Assembly: GCF_013364195.1 (NCBI RefSeq)
Contig: NZ_CP054918.1
Coordinates: 4,515,001 to 4,579,000, forward strand
Reading direction: 5' to 3'
Length of the DNA stretch: 64,000 bases
Source of the DNA: Streptomyces sp. NA04227
Lineage (GTDB): Bacteria; Actinomycetota; Actinomycetes; Streptomycetales; Streptomycetaceae
In this document: positions 8,504-19,991 of the stretch, piece after piece
Position numbering within the stretch: position 1 is the stretch's first letter
Layout of the letters: each line of letters opens with the position of its first letter
The notes under the pieces: model-generated
Database searches by the model: none
The model's input: the letters and a program-made list of their open reading frames with translations, nothing else
What the model was told of the DNA's origin: nothing
Translations under genes and position numbers: made by a program

Positions 8504-10695
8504 GCGGGGACCGCCGTGACGTTCACCGCGCACACTTTGAACTCCGGCATTCTGCTGCGTGGGTCCAGCGCTGCATGAGTCAGCAGGTTGGCACGTCCCT
8601 CGCCCGGAAAATGGAACGGCAGGAAGACGGTGTCCGTACGCAACGTGCCGTCTGTGCGCACCCTCGCGACAGTGCTCCCGCGCGCCGAACTGATCCGCGC
8701 CAGTACGCCGTCGGCGACCCCGGCCCGCTCGGCCGTGTCGGGATGCATCTCGACGAACGCCTCGGGAGCGGCGGCCATCAGCTCGGGCACCCGGCGCGTC
8801 TGCGCACCCGACTGGTACTGCGCGAGCACCCGCCCGGTCGTCGCGTACAACGGATAGCGCTCGCTGGGCAGTTCGGCCGCGTCCCGGTGCTCGACGGCGG
8901 CGAAGAGCGCCCGCCCCGACGGCCGCGCGAAACGGTCGAGGAACAGGCGGGGGGTTCCCTCGGCGTACGGGGCAGCGGGTGCCGAAGCCACGTGGCCCGG
9001 CTCAACACGCGTGCTACTGCCCGTAGTTGCCGTTGTAGCTGTAGCTGTAGCTGCACCCACCCCGCCCCGGCCTCCGTCCCCGCCCTCCTCGGCAGGACAA
9101 GGCCAATGCACCGCCACCCCGGTATCCAGCCGCTCATGACTGATCCCGGAGTAGTCCGCCGGACCCCCCGCCGTGGCGCGACGCAGCTCCTCGAAGACCG
9201 CCCGAGCGTCGGTGGGAAAGCGGTCGGCGGGCTGGCCGAGGCGTACGGCGAGTTCGCTGAGGACGGTCAGTTCGTCCCGTACCTCCGTGGGGGGCGGCAG
9301 GAGTCGGCGCCTGCGCAGGACGCGGCCCTCCAGGCTGGTCATGGTCCCCTCCTCCTCGGCCCACTGGGCGACCGGGAGGACGACGTCCGCCATACGGGCC
9401 GTCTCGGAGGGCACGAAGTCGGCGACGACGAGGAGGTCGAGGGCGGCGAGGCGGGCCGCGACGCGGTCGGCGTCGGGGGCCGAGACGACCGGGTTGGAGC
9501 CGAAGACCAGCAGGGCGCGCGGGCCGCCGTCGGTGCCCAGCGCGTCCAGGAGCTCGAACGCGCTGCGGCCGGGGCCGGGCAGGTCCTGCGGAAGGACGCC
9601 CCAGACGTCGGCCACGTGTGCGCGGGCCGCCGGGTCGACGAGCAGCCGGTAGCCCGGGAGCTGGTCGGCCTTCTGGCCCATCTCGCGGCCGCCCTGCCCG
9701 TTGCCCTGGCCGGTCAGGCAGCCGTAGCCGCTGCCCTCGCGCCCGGGCAGGCCGAGCGCCAGCGCCAGGTTGATGAACGCGGAGACCGTGTCGGTGCCCT
9801 TGCTGTGCTGTTCGGCGCCGCGCCCGGTGAGGATGTACGCACGCCGGGCGTTGCCCAACAGCCGTACCGCTTCCCGGAGTTCGGCCACCGGCACCCCGGT
9901 GACCCGCTCCGTTCGCTCGGGCCACCAGGCGGCGACCCGTCCCCAGGTCGCGTCGAAGCCCTCGGTGCGCTCCGCCACGTACTCCTTGTCGACGACGCCC
10001 TCGGTGACCGCGAGGTGCAGCAGTCCGAGGGCGAGCGCGAGGTCGGTGCCGGGCGCGGGCTGGAGGTGCAGGGCGGCGCGGGCGGCGGTACGGGTGCGGC
10101 GCGGGTCGATCACGATCAGGTCGGCGCGGTCGAGGTGCCGCATCAGCGGCGGCATGGTCTCGGCCGGGTTGGCGCCCGCGAGCAGCACCACCTCCGCCTC
10201 GCCGAGGTCGGTCACCGGGAACGGCAGCCCCCGGTCGACCCCGAACGCCGCGAGCCCCGCGGCCGCCGCCGAGGACATGCAGAACCGGCCGTTGTAGTCG
10301 ATCTGGCTGGTGCCGAGCGCGAGCCGGGCGAACTTGCCGAGCAGATACGCCTTCTCGTTGGTGAGCCCGCCGCCGCCGAACACGGCCGCGGCATCCGCGC
10401 CGTGCCGCTCGCGGACCCGGTTCAGGCCCGCGACGACGGTGTCCAGCGCGGTGTCCCAGTCCGCCGGGACCAGGTTGCCGTCGGCGCCGCGCACCAGCGG
10501 CGTACGGAGCCGGTCGGGGGTGTCCAGGACGGCGGGTGCGGTCCACCCCTTCTGGCACAGTCCGCCCCGGTTGACCGGGAACTCGGCGTCGGGCTCGACC
10601 CGTACGCCCTCCGGTCCGGTGGTCAGTCGTATTCCGCACTGCAATGCGCAATACGGGCAATGCGTGGCTACGCCGGTACGCGCGCCCTCGAACAT
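8500..10695 (-). CDS. nasA: assimilatory nitrate reductase catalytic subunit (molybdopterin, [4Fe-4S])
   Basis: 731 aa. The N-terminus carries the [4Fe-4S] ligands Cys13, Cys16 and Cys20 (CPYCALQCG) and Cys47 (NRGGLCQKG). Next come Mo-bisMGD domains with GRFCMSSAAAAGL and YGCLTGQGNGQGGREMGQ motifs. The C-terminal dinucleotide-binding domain contains TTGRVLAQYQSGAQTRR. These features and the length match cytoplasmic NasA/NarB nitrate reductases, which reduce nitrate to nitrite for assimilation. The ATG at 10695 places the cluster as usual near residue 13. It is first of three ATGA-coupled genes. An 18-bp perfect palindrome lies 38 bp upstream. No nitrite reductase or nitrate transporter is in the window. 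Confidence 0.9.
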   Translation of the reverse strand: MFEGARTGVATHCPYCALQCGIRLTTGPEGVRVEPDAEFPVNRGGLCQKGWTAPAVLDTPDRLRTPLVRGADGNLVPADWDTALDTVVAGLNRVRERHGADAAAVFGGGGLTNEKAYLLGKFARLALGTSQIDYNGRFCMSSAAAAGLAAFGVDRGLPFPVTDLGEAEVVLLAGANPAETMPPLMRHLDRADLIVIDPRRTRTAARAALHLQPAPGTDLALALGLLHLAVTEGVVDKEYVAERTEGFDATWGRVAAWWPERTERVTGVPVAELREAVRLLGNARRAYILTGRGAEQHSKGTDTVSAFINLALALGLPGREGSGYGCLTGQGNGQGGREMGQKADQLPGYRLLVDPAARAHVADVWGVLPQDLPGPGRSAFELLDALGTDGGPRALLVFGSNPVVSAPDADRVAARLAALDLLVVADFVPSETARMADVVLPVAQWAEEEGTMTSLEGRVLRRRRLLPPPTEVRDELTVLSELAVRLGQPADRFPTDARAVFEELRRATAGGPADYSGISHERLDTGVAVHWPCPAEEGGDGGRGGVGAATATATTATTGSSTRVEPGHVASAPAAPYAEGTPRLFLDRFARPSGRALFAAVEHRDAAELPSERYPLYATTGRVLAQYQSGAQTRRVPELMAAAPEAFVEMHPDTAERAGVADGVLARISSARGSTVARVRTDGTLRTDTVFLPFHFPGEGRANLLTHAALDPRSRMPEFKVCAVNVTAVPA

Positions 10696-10732
10696 GACAG
10701 TCCCCCCGTGGCCGTCGTGCCGTTCCCCTCGG

Positions 10733-10750
10733 CGTGGGAAGCTTCCCACG
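10733..10750. promoter_or_regulatory. 18-bp perfect palindrome upstream of nasA
   Basis: CGTGGGAAGCTTCCCACG is fully self-complementary, with no loop, and sits 38 bp upstream of the nasA ATG. A gapless palindrome suits a dimeric DNA-binding protein better than an RNA hairpin. It does not look like the Streptomyces GlnR box (two GTnAC-like half-sites), so the regulator is unknown. Confidence 0.5.
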
Positions 10751-10955
10751 ATCCGCCCGTACCTGGCTGCGAGGTGGATCACCACCCCCCTCCCTCGCGA
10801 AGGTGCCACTTGTCCGATTGGTCGGATGCTGTGGAGGGGTTTGCGGGGGAATGCCGGGCGGGGGCGCGGACCCGGCGGTGCCGCGTCAGCGACGCAGATC
10901 ACCGCGAACGCGGGTGCCCCGCCGTTGTGCGAAGGGGTACGCTCTGATGAGCTGT

Positions 10956-10971
10956 CTAAGTTACCGCTTAG
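10956..10971. promoter_or_regulatory. inverted repeat upstream of the EtfD-like gene
   Basis: CTAAG-TTACCG-CTTAG lies 110 bp before the ATG at 11081, in an AT-enriched patch. It may be an operator for the plus-strand gene. The symmetry is short (5 bp arms), so support is modest. The rest of the divergent gap 10696-11080 shows no open reading frame I can defend. Confidence 0.3.
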
Positions 10972-11080
10972 TAGCAGCAGGTTTCCGCCGGTCGGACCGG
11001 TGGCAGGCCGGTCACCACACCAACCGCAGCACACCAAACCTACGTCCATCAGCCCCACCGGGACGGTTCGAGGAGCCCCC

Positions 11081-13363
<2,283 letters not shown>

Positions 13364-13387
13364 GGCCGTAACGCCGTACAAGCGAAG

Positions 13388-13428
13388 AGCCAGGGCCGGA
13401 ACCGCAACTCGCGGTTCCGGCCCTGGCT
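13388..13428 (+). terminator. strong intrinsic terminator after the EtfD-like gene
   Basis: Perfect 18-bp inverted repeat: AGCCAGGGCCGGAACCGC (13388-13405), loop AACTC, then its exact complement (13411-13428), followed by the T-rich run TTGGTCTTTGG. The hairpin starts 25 bp after the stop codon. Confidence 0.85.
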
Positions 13429-13512
13429 TTGGTCTTTGGTCTTTGGCTGTGGTCTTTCCCGGCGTACCGAAGCGGCAACGGAACCGGACTCGGAAACGGA
13501 AACGGACACGAA

Positions 13513-13544
13513 AACGGGGCGCCGCCCACAAGCAGCGCCCCGTT
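13513..13544 (-). terminator. intrinsic terminator after paaE
   Basis: AACGGGGCG (13513-13521) pairs with CGCCCCGTT (13536-13544). Read on the minus strand the stem is followed by TTTTCGT, and it lies 11 bp beyond the paaE stop. The 84 bp between this and the opposite terminator contain short imperfect repeats (TTTGGTC; GGAAACG) and no gene. Confidence 0.7.
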
Positions 13545-13554
13545 CCCGCACGTC

Positions 13555-14721
13555 CTACGCGTCGAAGTCCAGCCGTACGTGGTCCGAGGCGGGGCGGGCC
13601 TGGCACGGGAGCGTGTACCCGGCGTCCTGTTCCTCCTGGGTCAGGGCGTAGCGACGGTCGAGTACGACCTTGCCGTCGGTCACCCGCGCCCGGCACGAGC
13701 CGCACAGGCCGTCGCGGCAGGAGTACGGGGTCTCCGGCCGGTGACGCAGTACCGCCGCGAGGAGCGAGGCGTCCTGGGGGGTCATCTCGGCCTCGGTGCT
13801 GCGGCCGTTGAGCCGGGCGGTGACCCGTGCGCCGCCGCCCTCGGTCTCGGCGCCGCGGGGTGCGCGGTCCTGTGCGTCGGGGTCCGTCGAGAACAGCTCG
13901 CGGCGGACGCGGGACGCGGGGGCGCCGAGCTCCCGCAGCACCTCGTCCGCGGATTCCACCAGGCCCCAGGGGCCGCAGAGGTAGAAGTGCGTACGAGGGT
14001 CCTCGGGCAGGGCGCCGAGTCCGGCCAGCAGACGCGGCAGCTTCACGGCGTCGACGCGGCCGGAGAGGAGCTCCGACTCGCGCTCCTCCCGGGACAGCAC
14101 GTGCAGGACGAAGAACCGGCCGGTGTGGCGGTCCTTGAGGTCCGCGATCTCCTCGGCGAGGAGGGTCGAGCGTGCCGTGCGGTTGGCGTAGACGAGCGAG
14201 ACCTTGCACGACGGGTCGTCGCGCAGGGCGGCCGCCGCCATGCTCAGCAGGGGCGTGATGCCGCTGCCGCCGCCGATCAGGACGTGGTGCGCGCCGGGCC
14301 GGTCGACGAGCGTGAAACTGCCCTTCGGCGGGCCGACTTCGAGGCGGTCGCCCCGGGTCAGCCGCGTCACGGCGTGCTCGCCGAAGCCGCCCGGGCCGAG
14401 CTGCTTGACGACGATGCGCAGGGTCCCCACCGCCGCGGAGCCGGGCGGCTGGCAGATCGAGTAGCTGCGCCGGATCTCCTCGCCCGTGCCGTCCGCGCCC
14501 AGGTGGTGGCGTACGGCGATGTGCTGGCCGGGGCGGTGGGTGAAGGTGGCGGCCAGCCCGTCGGGGAGCCCGAGGGTGACGGCCACGGCGGTTTCGGTGA
14601 GCCGGTCCACCTGGTGCACCGGCAGCGAGTGGAAGCCGGGCGCGGGCGCGGCCGGGGTCGGCAGGTTCCGGTCGCGGCTCGGTGTGCTGGGGGTACGGAC
14701 TGCTCCGTCTACTGGTGTCAT
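13555..14721 (-). CDS. paaE: phenylacetyl-CoA 1,2-epoxidase reductase subunit PaaE
   Basis: 388 aa. N-terminal FAD-binding ferredoxin-reductase domain (RRSYSICQPPG, about residues 85-95), NAD(P)-binding domain (IGGGSGITPLLSMAAAAL, about 150) and a C-terminal plant-type [2Fe-2S] ferredoxin domain with four cysteines (YSCRDGLCGSCRARV ... YTLPCQA). It transfers NADPH electrons to the di-iron oxygenase PaaAC, which epoxidises phenylacetyl-CoA. The ATG at 14721 overlaps the paaD stop by 4 bp. The first ~30 residues are Pro/Ala/Thr-rich and precede the conserved domain. Last gene of the paa operon, followed by a terminator. Confidence 0.95.
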   Translation of the reverse strand: MTPVDGAVRTPSTPSRDRNLPTPAAPAPGFHSLPVHQVDRLTETAVAVTLGLPDGLAATFTHRPGQHIAVRHHLGADGTGEEIRRSYSICQPPGSAAVGTLRIVVKQLGPGGFGEHAVTRLTRGDRLEVGPPKGSFTLVDRPGAHHVLIGGGSGITPLLSMAAAALRDDPSCKVSLVYANRTARSTLLAEEIADLKDRHTGRFFVLHVLSREERESELLSGRVDAVKLPRLLAGLGALPEDPRTHFYLCGPWGLVESADEVLRELGAPASRVRRELFSTDPDAQDRAPRGAETEGGGARVTARLNGRSTEAEMTPQDASLLAAVLRHRPETPYSCRDGLCGSCRARVTDGKVVLDRRYALTQEEQDAGYTLPCQARPASDHVRLDFDA

Positions 14722-15221
14722 ATCGCCTTCATGTGGCCGAAGGTCTCCCGGCAGGCGACGCACACCAGCACGGACTGGCAGCGCGTCACCCCGAAGGGGC
14801 TCTGCGGCCGGGTGGCCGTCGAGCCGCAGTGCGGACACACCGCGCCGGTGCCGAGCCGTACTTCCAGCGGCGCGGTCCGGCTGCCCGGTGGTGAGATGCC
14901 GTTCTCGGCGAGCTTGCGCCGCCCCTCGTCGGTGATCCAGTCGGTGGTCCAGGCGGGTGCGAGAACGGTCCGCACGCGCCCGTCGGGGTGCCCGCAGCGG
15001 GCGAGTTCGGCCTTGATGTCCGCCACGATGATGTCCATGGCGGGGCAGCCGGTGTACGTGGGGGTGACGACGACCTCGACGATGCCGTCCGGCGCCTCGG
15101 CCACCTCCCGTACCACCCCGAGTTCCGCCAGGGTGATCAGCGGCAGCTCCGGGTCCGGAACCGCACCGACCCGCTCCCGTACCTCCTCGGGAGCCAGCCG
15201 CTCGCGCATGGCCGCCGTCAC
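14718..15221 (-). CDS. paaD: phenylacetate degradation protein PaaD (Fe-S assembly, DUF59-type)
   Basis: 167 aa from a GTG at 15221 that overlaps the paaC stop by 4 bp (GTGA); an in-frame ATG at 15209 is the alternative. The N-terminal MIP18/DUF59 domain has PDPELPLITLAELG and the conserved TPTYTGCPAMD segment. The C-terminal half carries a CPHCGS ... CVAC zinc-ribbon-like cysteine set, typical of PaaD. PaaD is needed for an active PaaABCE complex, probably for cluster maturation. It sits between paaC and paaE with overlapping ends on both sides. Confidence 0.93.
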   Translation of the reverse strand: MTAAMRERLAPEEVRERVGAVPDPELPLITLAELGVVREVAEAPDGIVEVVVTPTYTGCPAMDIIVADIKAELARCGHPDGRVRTVLAPAWTTDWITDEGRRKLAENGISPPGSRTAPLEVRLGTGAVCPHCGSTATRPQSPFGVTRCQSVLVCVACRETFGHMKAI

Positions 15222-16063
15222 CAGGTGCCTCCGGGATACTGCCGGTGCACCGCCTGGAGTTCGGCGATCAGCGGTCCGAAGCCCTCGGTGTGCAGGCCCT
15301 GCCGGCCGCCCTGGGAATGCCAGTTGGGCTTGGGCAGGGTCAGCCCGGCGCGGGTCAGGACGGCGCCGACGGCCGCGTCCCAGTCCGCGCGCAGGCTCGC
15401 CGGGTCGACGGCGACACCCGCCGCGACGAGCCGCGCGGTGACCTCGTCGGCCGCGAACAGCTCGGCGATGTACGGCCAGACCCGGTCCAGGCCCGCCTGC
15501 ATCCGGCGGTGGCTCTCCTCGGTACCGGTGCCGAGGCGGACCGCCCACTGCTCGGCGTGCGTGCAGTGGTAGGCGGACTCCTGGACGGCCTTGGTGACGA
15601 ACGCGGCGAGCACAGGGTCCGCGGAGCCCGCGAGCGCGGTGTAGAGCAGCCGGGTGTGGTGGGCGAGGCAGAGCTGACGCGCGATGGTGACCGCGTAGTC
15701 GCCGTTGGGGATCTCCGCGAGCAGCACGTTGCGGAACTGCCGCTCGGTGCGGGTGAACGCGAGGGAGTCCTCGTCGCCGCCGCCGGTCAGCTCGGCGGAG
15801 TACGAGAGCAGGGTGCGGGCGTGGCCGAGCAGGTCCAGGGCGATGTTGGACAGCGCCAGGTCCTCCTCGATGGAGGGCGCCCGGGTCACCCAGCCGGAGA
15901 GCCGCTGGCACAGGATCAGGGCGTCGTCGCCGAGCGCGAGCGCGTAGCGGGCGGTGTCGCGCTCCAGGGCGGCGGTGTCGTGCGGGATGCCTTCGACCGC
16001 CACGTCCGCGACCGGCGCGTCCACAACTGCCGTGTCCCCGGCCGCCGTTGCCTCAGTGGCCAT
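15218..16063 (-). CDS. paaC: phenylacetyl-CoA epoxidase structural subunit PaaC
   Basis: 281 aa. Ferritin-like four-helix protein with PaaC sequence character (YALALGDDALILCQRLSGW near residue 40; FRNVLLAEIPNGDYAVTIARQ near 110). In the family, PaaC is the non-catalytic partner that forms the PaaAC core and stabilises the di-iron PaaA. The ATG at 16063 lies 11 bp inside the end of paaB; a GTG at 16069 is also possible. A 25-residue Ala/Val/Asp-rich leader precedes the conserved domain. Confidence 0.95.
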   Translation of the reverse strand: MATEATAAGDTAVVDAPVADVAVEGIPHDTAALERDTARYALALGDDALILCQRLSGWVTRAPSIEEDLALSNIALDLLGHARTLLSYSAELTGGGDEDSLAFTRTERQFRNVLLAEIPNGDYAVTIARQLCLAHHTRLLYTALAGSADPVLAAFVTKAVQESAYHCTHAEQWAVRLGTGTEESHRRMQAGLDRVWPYIAELFAADEVTARLVAAGVAVDPASLRADWDAAVGAVLTRAGLTLPKPNWHSQGGRQGLHTEGFGPLIAELQAVHRQYPGGTW

Positions 16064-16358
16064 GGTCACCGCCGCCCGCCGGAGCCGCGTACTGCTCGGA
16101 GAGCCGGTACGGCTTGCCGGTGCCGTTGCTGAACAGCGGCTCCTTCTCGTCCGGCGAGGTGGCCCGGATGTCCGCGGAGCGCACCACCCAGATCGAGGAC
16201 GGTTCGCCGCGCCGGGTGTACAGGTCACGGGCGTTGGCCATGGCCAGGTCCGCGTCGGCGCCCAGTACCGAGCCGACGTGCTGGTGCCCCAGGCCGCGGC
16301 GGGTTCTGACGAAGACCTCCCACGGCGTCTCGACCGCGGTGGTCACGGGTGTGCTCAT
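16053..16358 (-). CDS. paaB: phenylacetyl-CoA epoxidase subunit PaaB
   Basis: 101 aa, the normal PaaB size. Contains [18 protein letters not shown] (residues 13-30) and [14 protein letters not shown], both conserved in the family. PaaB bridges PaaAC cores in the multicomponent monooxygenase. The ATG at 16358 overlaps the paaA stop by 4 bp. Confidence 0.95.
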   Translation of the reverse strand: MSTPVTTAVETPWEVFVRTRRGLGHQHVGSVLGADADLAMANARDLYTRRGEPSSIWVVRSADIRATSPDEKEPLFSNGTGKPYRLSEQYAAPAGGGDHGH

Positions 16359-17437
16359 GCCGGATTCCCCCTGTTCTGTTCGGCGGCCGGTCCGGCCGCC
16401 GGTGTCTGTGCTGCTTGCGCTGCCTGTGCTGCCTGTTCCGGCTGTTCGGCCTGTTCCTGCTGCTCGGCCTCCCGCCGCGCCGCCGCGACGGCCGCCTCGC
16501 GTACCCAGGCGCCGTCCTCGTGCGCGGCGCGCCGGTGGGCCAGGCGCTGGCGGGCGCACTGGGTGTCGTCGCCGAGCACCTCGCGGTACTGGTCCCAGCT
16601 CACCGGGGTGAAGTCGTAGTGCCCGGTCTCGGCGTTCCAGGCCAGGGCCGGGTCGGGCAGGCTCAGGCCCAGTTCCTCGGCCTGCGGTACGCAGATGTCC
16701 ACGAACCGCTGGCGCAGCTCGTCGTTGGGGTGGCGCTTGATGCCCCAGGCGATGGCGCGCTTGGTGTGGGCGGCGCCGAAGGAGGCGGCGCGGTCCTTGC
16801 TCCCGGGGGTGTCCGGCGGGCCGAACATCAGCGCCACGGCGGGCAGCCACCAGCGGTTGACCGCGTCCTGCGCCATCTCCCGCTGCTCGGGCGTGCCCTG
16901 GCACAGCGCGCGCAGCTGGTCGAAGCCCTGCCGTACGTGGAAGGTCTCCTCCTGGCAGATGCGCAGCATGGCGCGGGCGTACGGGCCGTACGAGGTCCGG
17001 CACAGCGGGACCTGGTTGATCACCGCGGCGCCGTCCGTCAGCCAGGCGATCGCCCCGGTGTCCGCCCAGCTCAGCGCGGGGTGGTTGAAGGTGCCCGCGT
17101 AGCGCTGGCGGCCGTTGTGCAGGGCGTCGAGGAGTTCGGCGCGGCTGACGCCGAGGGTCTGGGCCGCCGCGTAGAGGTAGAGCCCGTGTCCGGCCTCGTC
17201 CTGCACCTTGGCGAGCAGGACGGCCTTGCGGCGCAGCGAGGGGGCGCGGGCGATCCAGGCGCCCTCCGGCTGCATTCCGATGATCTCGGAGTGGGCGTGC
17301 TGGGCGATCTGCCGTACGAGCATGCGCCGGTAGCCGTCCGGCATCCAGTCGTGCGGCTCCACCCGTTCGTCGTTGCGGAGCAGTTCCTCGAACCGCTCCT
17401 CAAGGCGCTCGTCGAGCGCGGCGTCGGCGGTCATCAT
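16355..17437 (-). CDS. paaA: phenylacetyl-CoA epoxidase catalytic subunit PaaA
   Basis: 360 aa. Di-iron ferritin-like subunit. Metal-ligand motifs are visible as VQDEAGHG and CQEETFHV (ExxH type). Catalyses ring 1,2-epoxidation of phenylacetyl-CoA, the key aerobic step of phenylacetate catabolism. The C-terminal ~45 residues are a Gln/Ala/Glu-rich low-complexity tail (16370-16490) beyond the usual end. Two adjacent ATGs (17437, 17434) are possible, with GGGAAGG upstream. The first ATG shares one base with the stop of the MmpL transporter gene, so paaA is coupled to that transporter. Confidence 0.95.
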   Translation of the reverse strand: MMTADAALDERLEERFEELLRNDERVEPHDWMPDGYRRMLVRQIAQHAHSEIIGMQPEGAWIARAPSLRRKAVLLAKVQDEAGHGLYLYAAAQTLGVSRAELLDALHNGRQRYAGTFNHPALSWADTGAIAWLTDGAAVINQVPLCRTSYGPYARAMLRICQEETFHVRQGFDQLRALCQGTPEQREMAQDAVNRWWLPAVALMFGPPDTPGSKDRAASFGAAHTKRAIAWGIKRHPNDELRQRFVDICVPQAEELGLSLPDPALAWNAETGHYDFTPVSWDQYREVLGDDTQCARQRLAHRRAAHEDGAWVREAAVAAARREAEQQEQAEQPEQAAQAAQAAQTPAAGPAAEQNRGNPA

Positions 17438-19677
17438 CAGGCCTTCCCTGCGGTGGTCACGGACTCTTGACTGTCGACGGCCGCGGGTGCGGCCGGTGTT
17501 GCCTGGGAGGTCGGTGGCTCGTCGCGCTCCTGAAGGCCGCTCAGGAAGCGCTGGTGGAAGCGGCGCAGCGGGCCGGGCGCCCACCAGTTGGCCTGGCCGA
17601 ACAGCGCCATGAGGGACGGCACGAGCAGTGCGCGGACGAGCGTGGCGTCGATGACGACCGAGGCGGCCGTGCCGAGGCCGAGCTGCTTGATGAAGATCAG
17701 CCGGGACAGCATCAGCGCGCCGAGCGGGATGCAGAACAGCACCGCGGCGAGGGTGACGGTGCGGCCGACCTTCTCCAGGCCGGTGGCGATGGCCTCGCGG
17801 TCCGGCAGGCCGTTGTCGACGCCCTCCTTGATGCGGGAGAGCAGGAATACCGTGTAGTCGGTCGACATGGCCAGGGCCACCGCGAGCAGGATGATGAGCA
17901 TCGTCGGCTGGAGCGCGCCCTGGCTGGTGAAGTCGAGGGCGCCCGCGAAGTGGCCGTCCTGGAACACGAAGATCAGCAGGCCGAGGGTGGCGGCGAGGGT
18001 CAGCAGGTTGGTGATTACGGCCTTCAGCGGGAGCACCACCGAGCCGGTCATCGCGAACAGGATGAACAGCGTGGTCAGCGACATCAGGCCGAGGGCGAGC
18101 GGCAGCCGGTCGCCGAGGCTGGTCATCATCGCGTCGTACAGCGCGGTGTTGCCGGTGGGCACCGTCGGATACGGGGCGGCCACCTTCTCGATCGCGTCCA
18201 GGGTGTCCTGGGCGGCCGTCGAGAGCGGGGCGTCCTTCAGGGCGACCTGGGTTTCCCACATGCCGTCGCCGATCGGGCGCGGCGGCGTGACGTCGGCGAC
18301 GCCGTCGACCTTGCCCAACTCCTTGCTGTAGGCGGCGAGTTCGGTGCCCGCGTGCTTGGGGGCCTTCGAGATGAGGTGTACCGGCGACTGGAGCGAGCCG
18401 GGGAACTCCTTCTCCAGCGTGGTGTAGACGCGGCCCGCGTCGGAGTCCTCGGGCATCGAAGCGGCGTCGATGCCGGTGAACTTGATGCCGAAGGCGGGCA
18501 GCGCGAGGACGAGCAGTACGGCACTTGCGGCGAGGGCGGCGCTGACGGGGCGGCGCATCACGCCGTGCGAGAAGCGGTACCAGCGGCCGCCGGACTCGCT
18601 GCCCGTGCGCGGCTCCTGGGCGCGCTGCCAGCTCTTGGGCGCCCACTTGTTGACGCGCTCGCCGAGCACGGCGAGCAGGGCCGGAAGCCCGAGCAGCGCG
18701 AAGAGCAGCGCGCCGAGCGAGGTCGCGATACCGGCGACGCCCATCGTGTACAGGAAGCGCTGCGGGAAGACGAGCAGCGAGGCGAGCGCCGTGGCGACGG
18801 TCAGGCCGCTGAACAGGACGGTACGGCCCGCGGTGCGCAGGGTGCGGGCGATGGCCTCGTGGGTGGAGTGACCCGCGCGCAGCTCCTCGCGGAAGCGGGA
18901 GATGATCAGCAGGCTGAAGTCGATGGACAGGCCGATGCCGAGCGCCATCACCAGGTTGAGCGCGAAGACCGAGAGGTCGACGACGGTCATCACCGCGCCG
19001 AGCACACCGAGCGCCACGGCGATGGAGACGAGTGCGCCGCCGAGCGGGATCAGTGCCGCGATCAGGCCGCGGAAGATGAACAGCAGCAGGATCAGCAGGA
19101 CCGGGAAGGCGAGCGCCTCCGCCTTGCCGAGGTCCTCGCTGGAGATCGCGCTGGCCTCGACGTTCGAGGTGGTCGGGCCGCCGAGGGTGACGTGTTCGCG
19201 CAGCTGCTTGTCGGCGTCCAGGGCGTCCTGGGTCTTGGTGACCGCCTTGGTGACGGCGTCACCCGGCGCGAATCCGCTGACGGTGGCGACGAAGTAGGTG
19301 CTCTTGCCGTCCTTGCGGACCATCGCCGGGTTCTTCGCCGAGACGTAGTCCACGACGTCGGCGACCTCGGGCCGCTTCTCGATCAACTCGACGGCGCGCC
19401 GCAGCACTTCGGGCCGCTCGCCGGAGGCGGGATCGACCGGTTCGTCCAGCTCGACGAGGACCACATAGCCCTGTTCGAGGTTGGCGCCGGTCGCCTTCTC
19501 CACGTCGTCCAGGACCCGGACGGCGGTGGACTCGGCGTCGTCGTAGTCGTCCACGCCCATGGTCATGGACGTCATCTGGGAGCCGCCGCCCGCCAGGGCG
19601 ACGAGCGCGAGAAGTCCGACCGTCCAGAGCAGACGCCTGGGCCCCTTCTCCAGCAGGTTCAACAGCCTTGCGAACAC
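17437..19677 (-). CDS. MmpL/YdfJ-type RND transporter
   Basis: 746 aa from the GTG at 19677, which is preceded by GAAAGG at suitable spacing; the upstream in-frame ATG at 19749 adds a Pro-rich, unlikely leader. Two repeated halves each have one N-terminal helix, a large extracytoplasmic loop and about five clustered helices, with family motifs such as [20 protein letters not shown] and the matching [16 protein letters not shown] in the second half. Such inner-membrane transporters export lipids or hydrophobic compounds using the proton gradient. It is the first gene of the minus-strand unit that continues into paaABCDE with a 1-bp overlap, an unexpected partnership. The cargo is unknown. Confidence 0.9.
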   Translation of the reverse strand: MFARLLNLLEKGPRRLLWTVGLLALVALAGGGSQMTSMTMGVDDYDDAESTAVRVLDDVEKATGANLEQGYVVLVELDEPVDPASGERPEVLRRAVELIEKRPEVADVVDYVSAKNPAMVRKDGKSTYFVATVSGFAPGDAVTKAVTKTQDALDADKQLREHVTLGGPTTSNVEASAISSEDLGKAEALAFPVLLILLLFIFRGLIAALIPLGGALVSIAVALGVLGAVMTVVDLSVFALNLVMALGIGLSIDFSLLIISRFREELRAGHSTHEAIARTLRTAGRTVLFSGLTVATALASLLVFPQRFLYTMGVAGIATSLGALLFALLGLPALLAVLGERVNKWAPKSWQRAQEPRTGSESGGRWYRFSHGVMRRPVSAALAASAVLLVLALPAFGIKFTGIDAASMPEDSDAGRVYTTLEKEFPGSLQSPVHLISKAPKHAGTELAAYSKELGKVDGVADVTPPRPIGDGMWETQVALKDAPLSTAAQDTLDAIEKVAAPYPTVPTGNTALYDAMMTSLGDRLPLALGLMSLTTLFILFAMTGSVVLPLKAVITNLLTLAATLGLLIFVFQDGHFAGALDFTSQGALQPTMLIILLAVALAMSTDYTVFLLSRIKEGVDNGLPDREAIATGLEKVGRTVTLAAVLFCIPLGALMLSRLIFIKQLGLGTAASVVIDATLVRALLVPSLMALFGQANWWAPGPLRRFHQRFLSGLQERDEPPTSQATPAAPAAVDSQESVTTAGKA

Positions 19678-19991
19678 GCCAAATTGCCTTTCGTACGGAA
19701 CTCGGGGGGTGGGGGTGAGGCGCGGCTTCGGGCCTTCGGGGACGTGCAACCCCCCAGGTGAGATGAGGGAGCGGCACGCGCTCGCTATCCCTGGCCGGGC
19801 TATGGGCTAGGCCACACCGTCTTTTTCGGAGGCGAGGGATTGCCCGGGCCCTGGGCCGAACTCTCTTGATGTGCGTGCCGCTTCGGCGCGCGGGCTCCGT
19901 GCCCCTTCGACACACCGTTCCGCCCCGAGCGCCCCACCGTGCGCCGCGGCGACCACCGACTGCCTCCATCGCCAGGAAGGACCGCGCCACC
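19678..19991. promoter_or_regulatory. divergent promoter region between MmpL-paa operon and biosynthetic cluster
   Basis: 314 bp between divergent starts. No coding sequence can be defended. It contains imperfect GC-rich inverted repeats (for example GGCC...GGCC around 19791-19812) and an AT-rich segment TCTTTTTCGG near 19820. GGAAGGA (19974-19980) is the ribosome binding site for the plus-strand gene at 19992. It should hold promoters for both directions, but I could not pick convincing -10/-35 elements. Confidence 0.4.

Noticed and set aside
10696..10960. GlnR box upstream of nasA
   Set aside because: Searched for GTnAC/GaAAc-type half-sites on both strands in the gap; none convincing.
17467..19761. 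764-residue plus-strand frame opposite the MmpL gene
   Set aside because: Gly/Glu/Arg-rich shadow of a transporter; no motifs.
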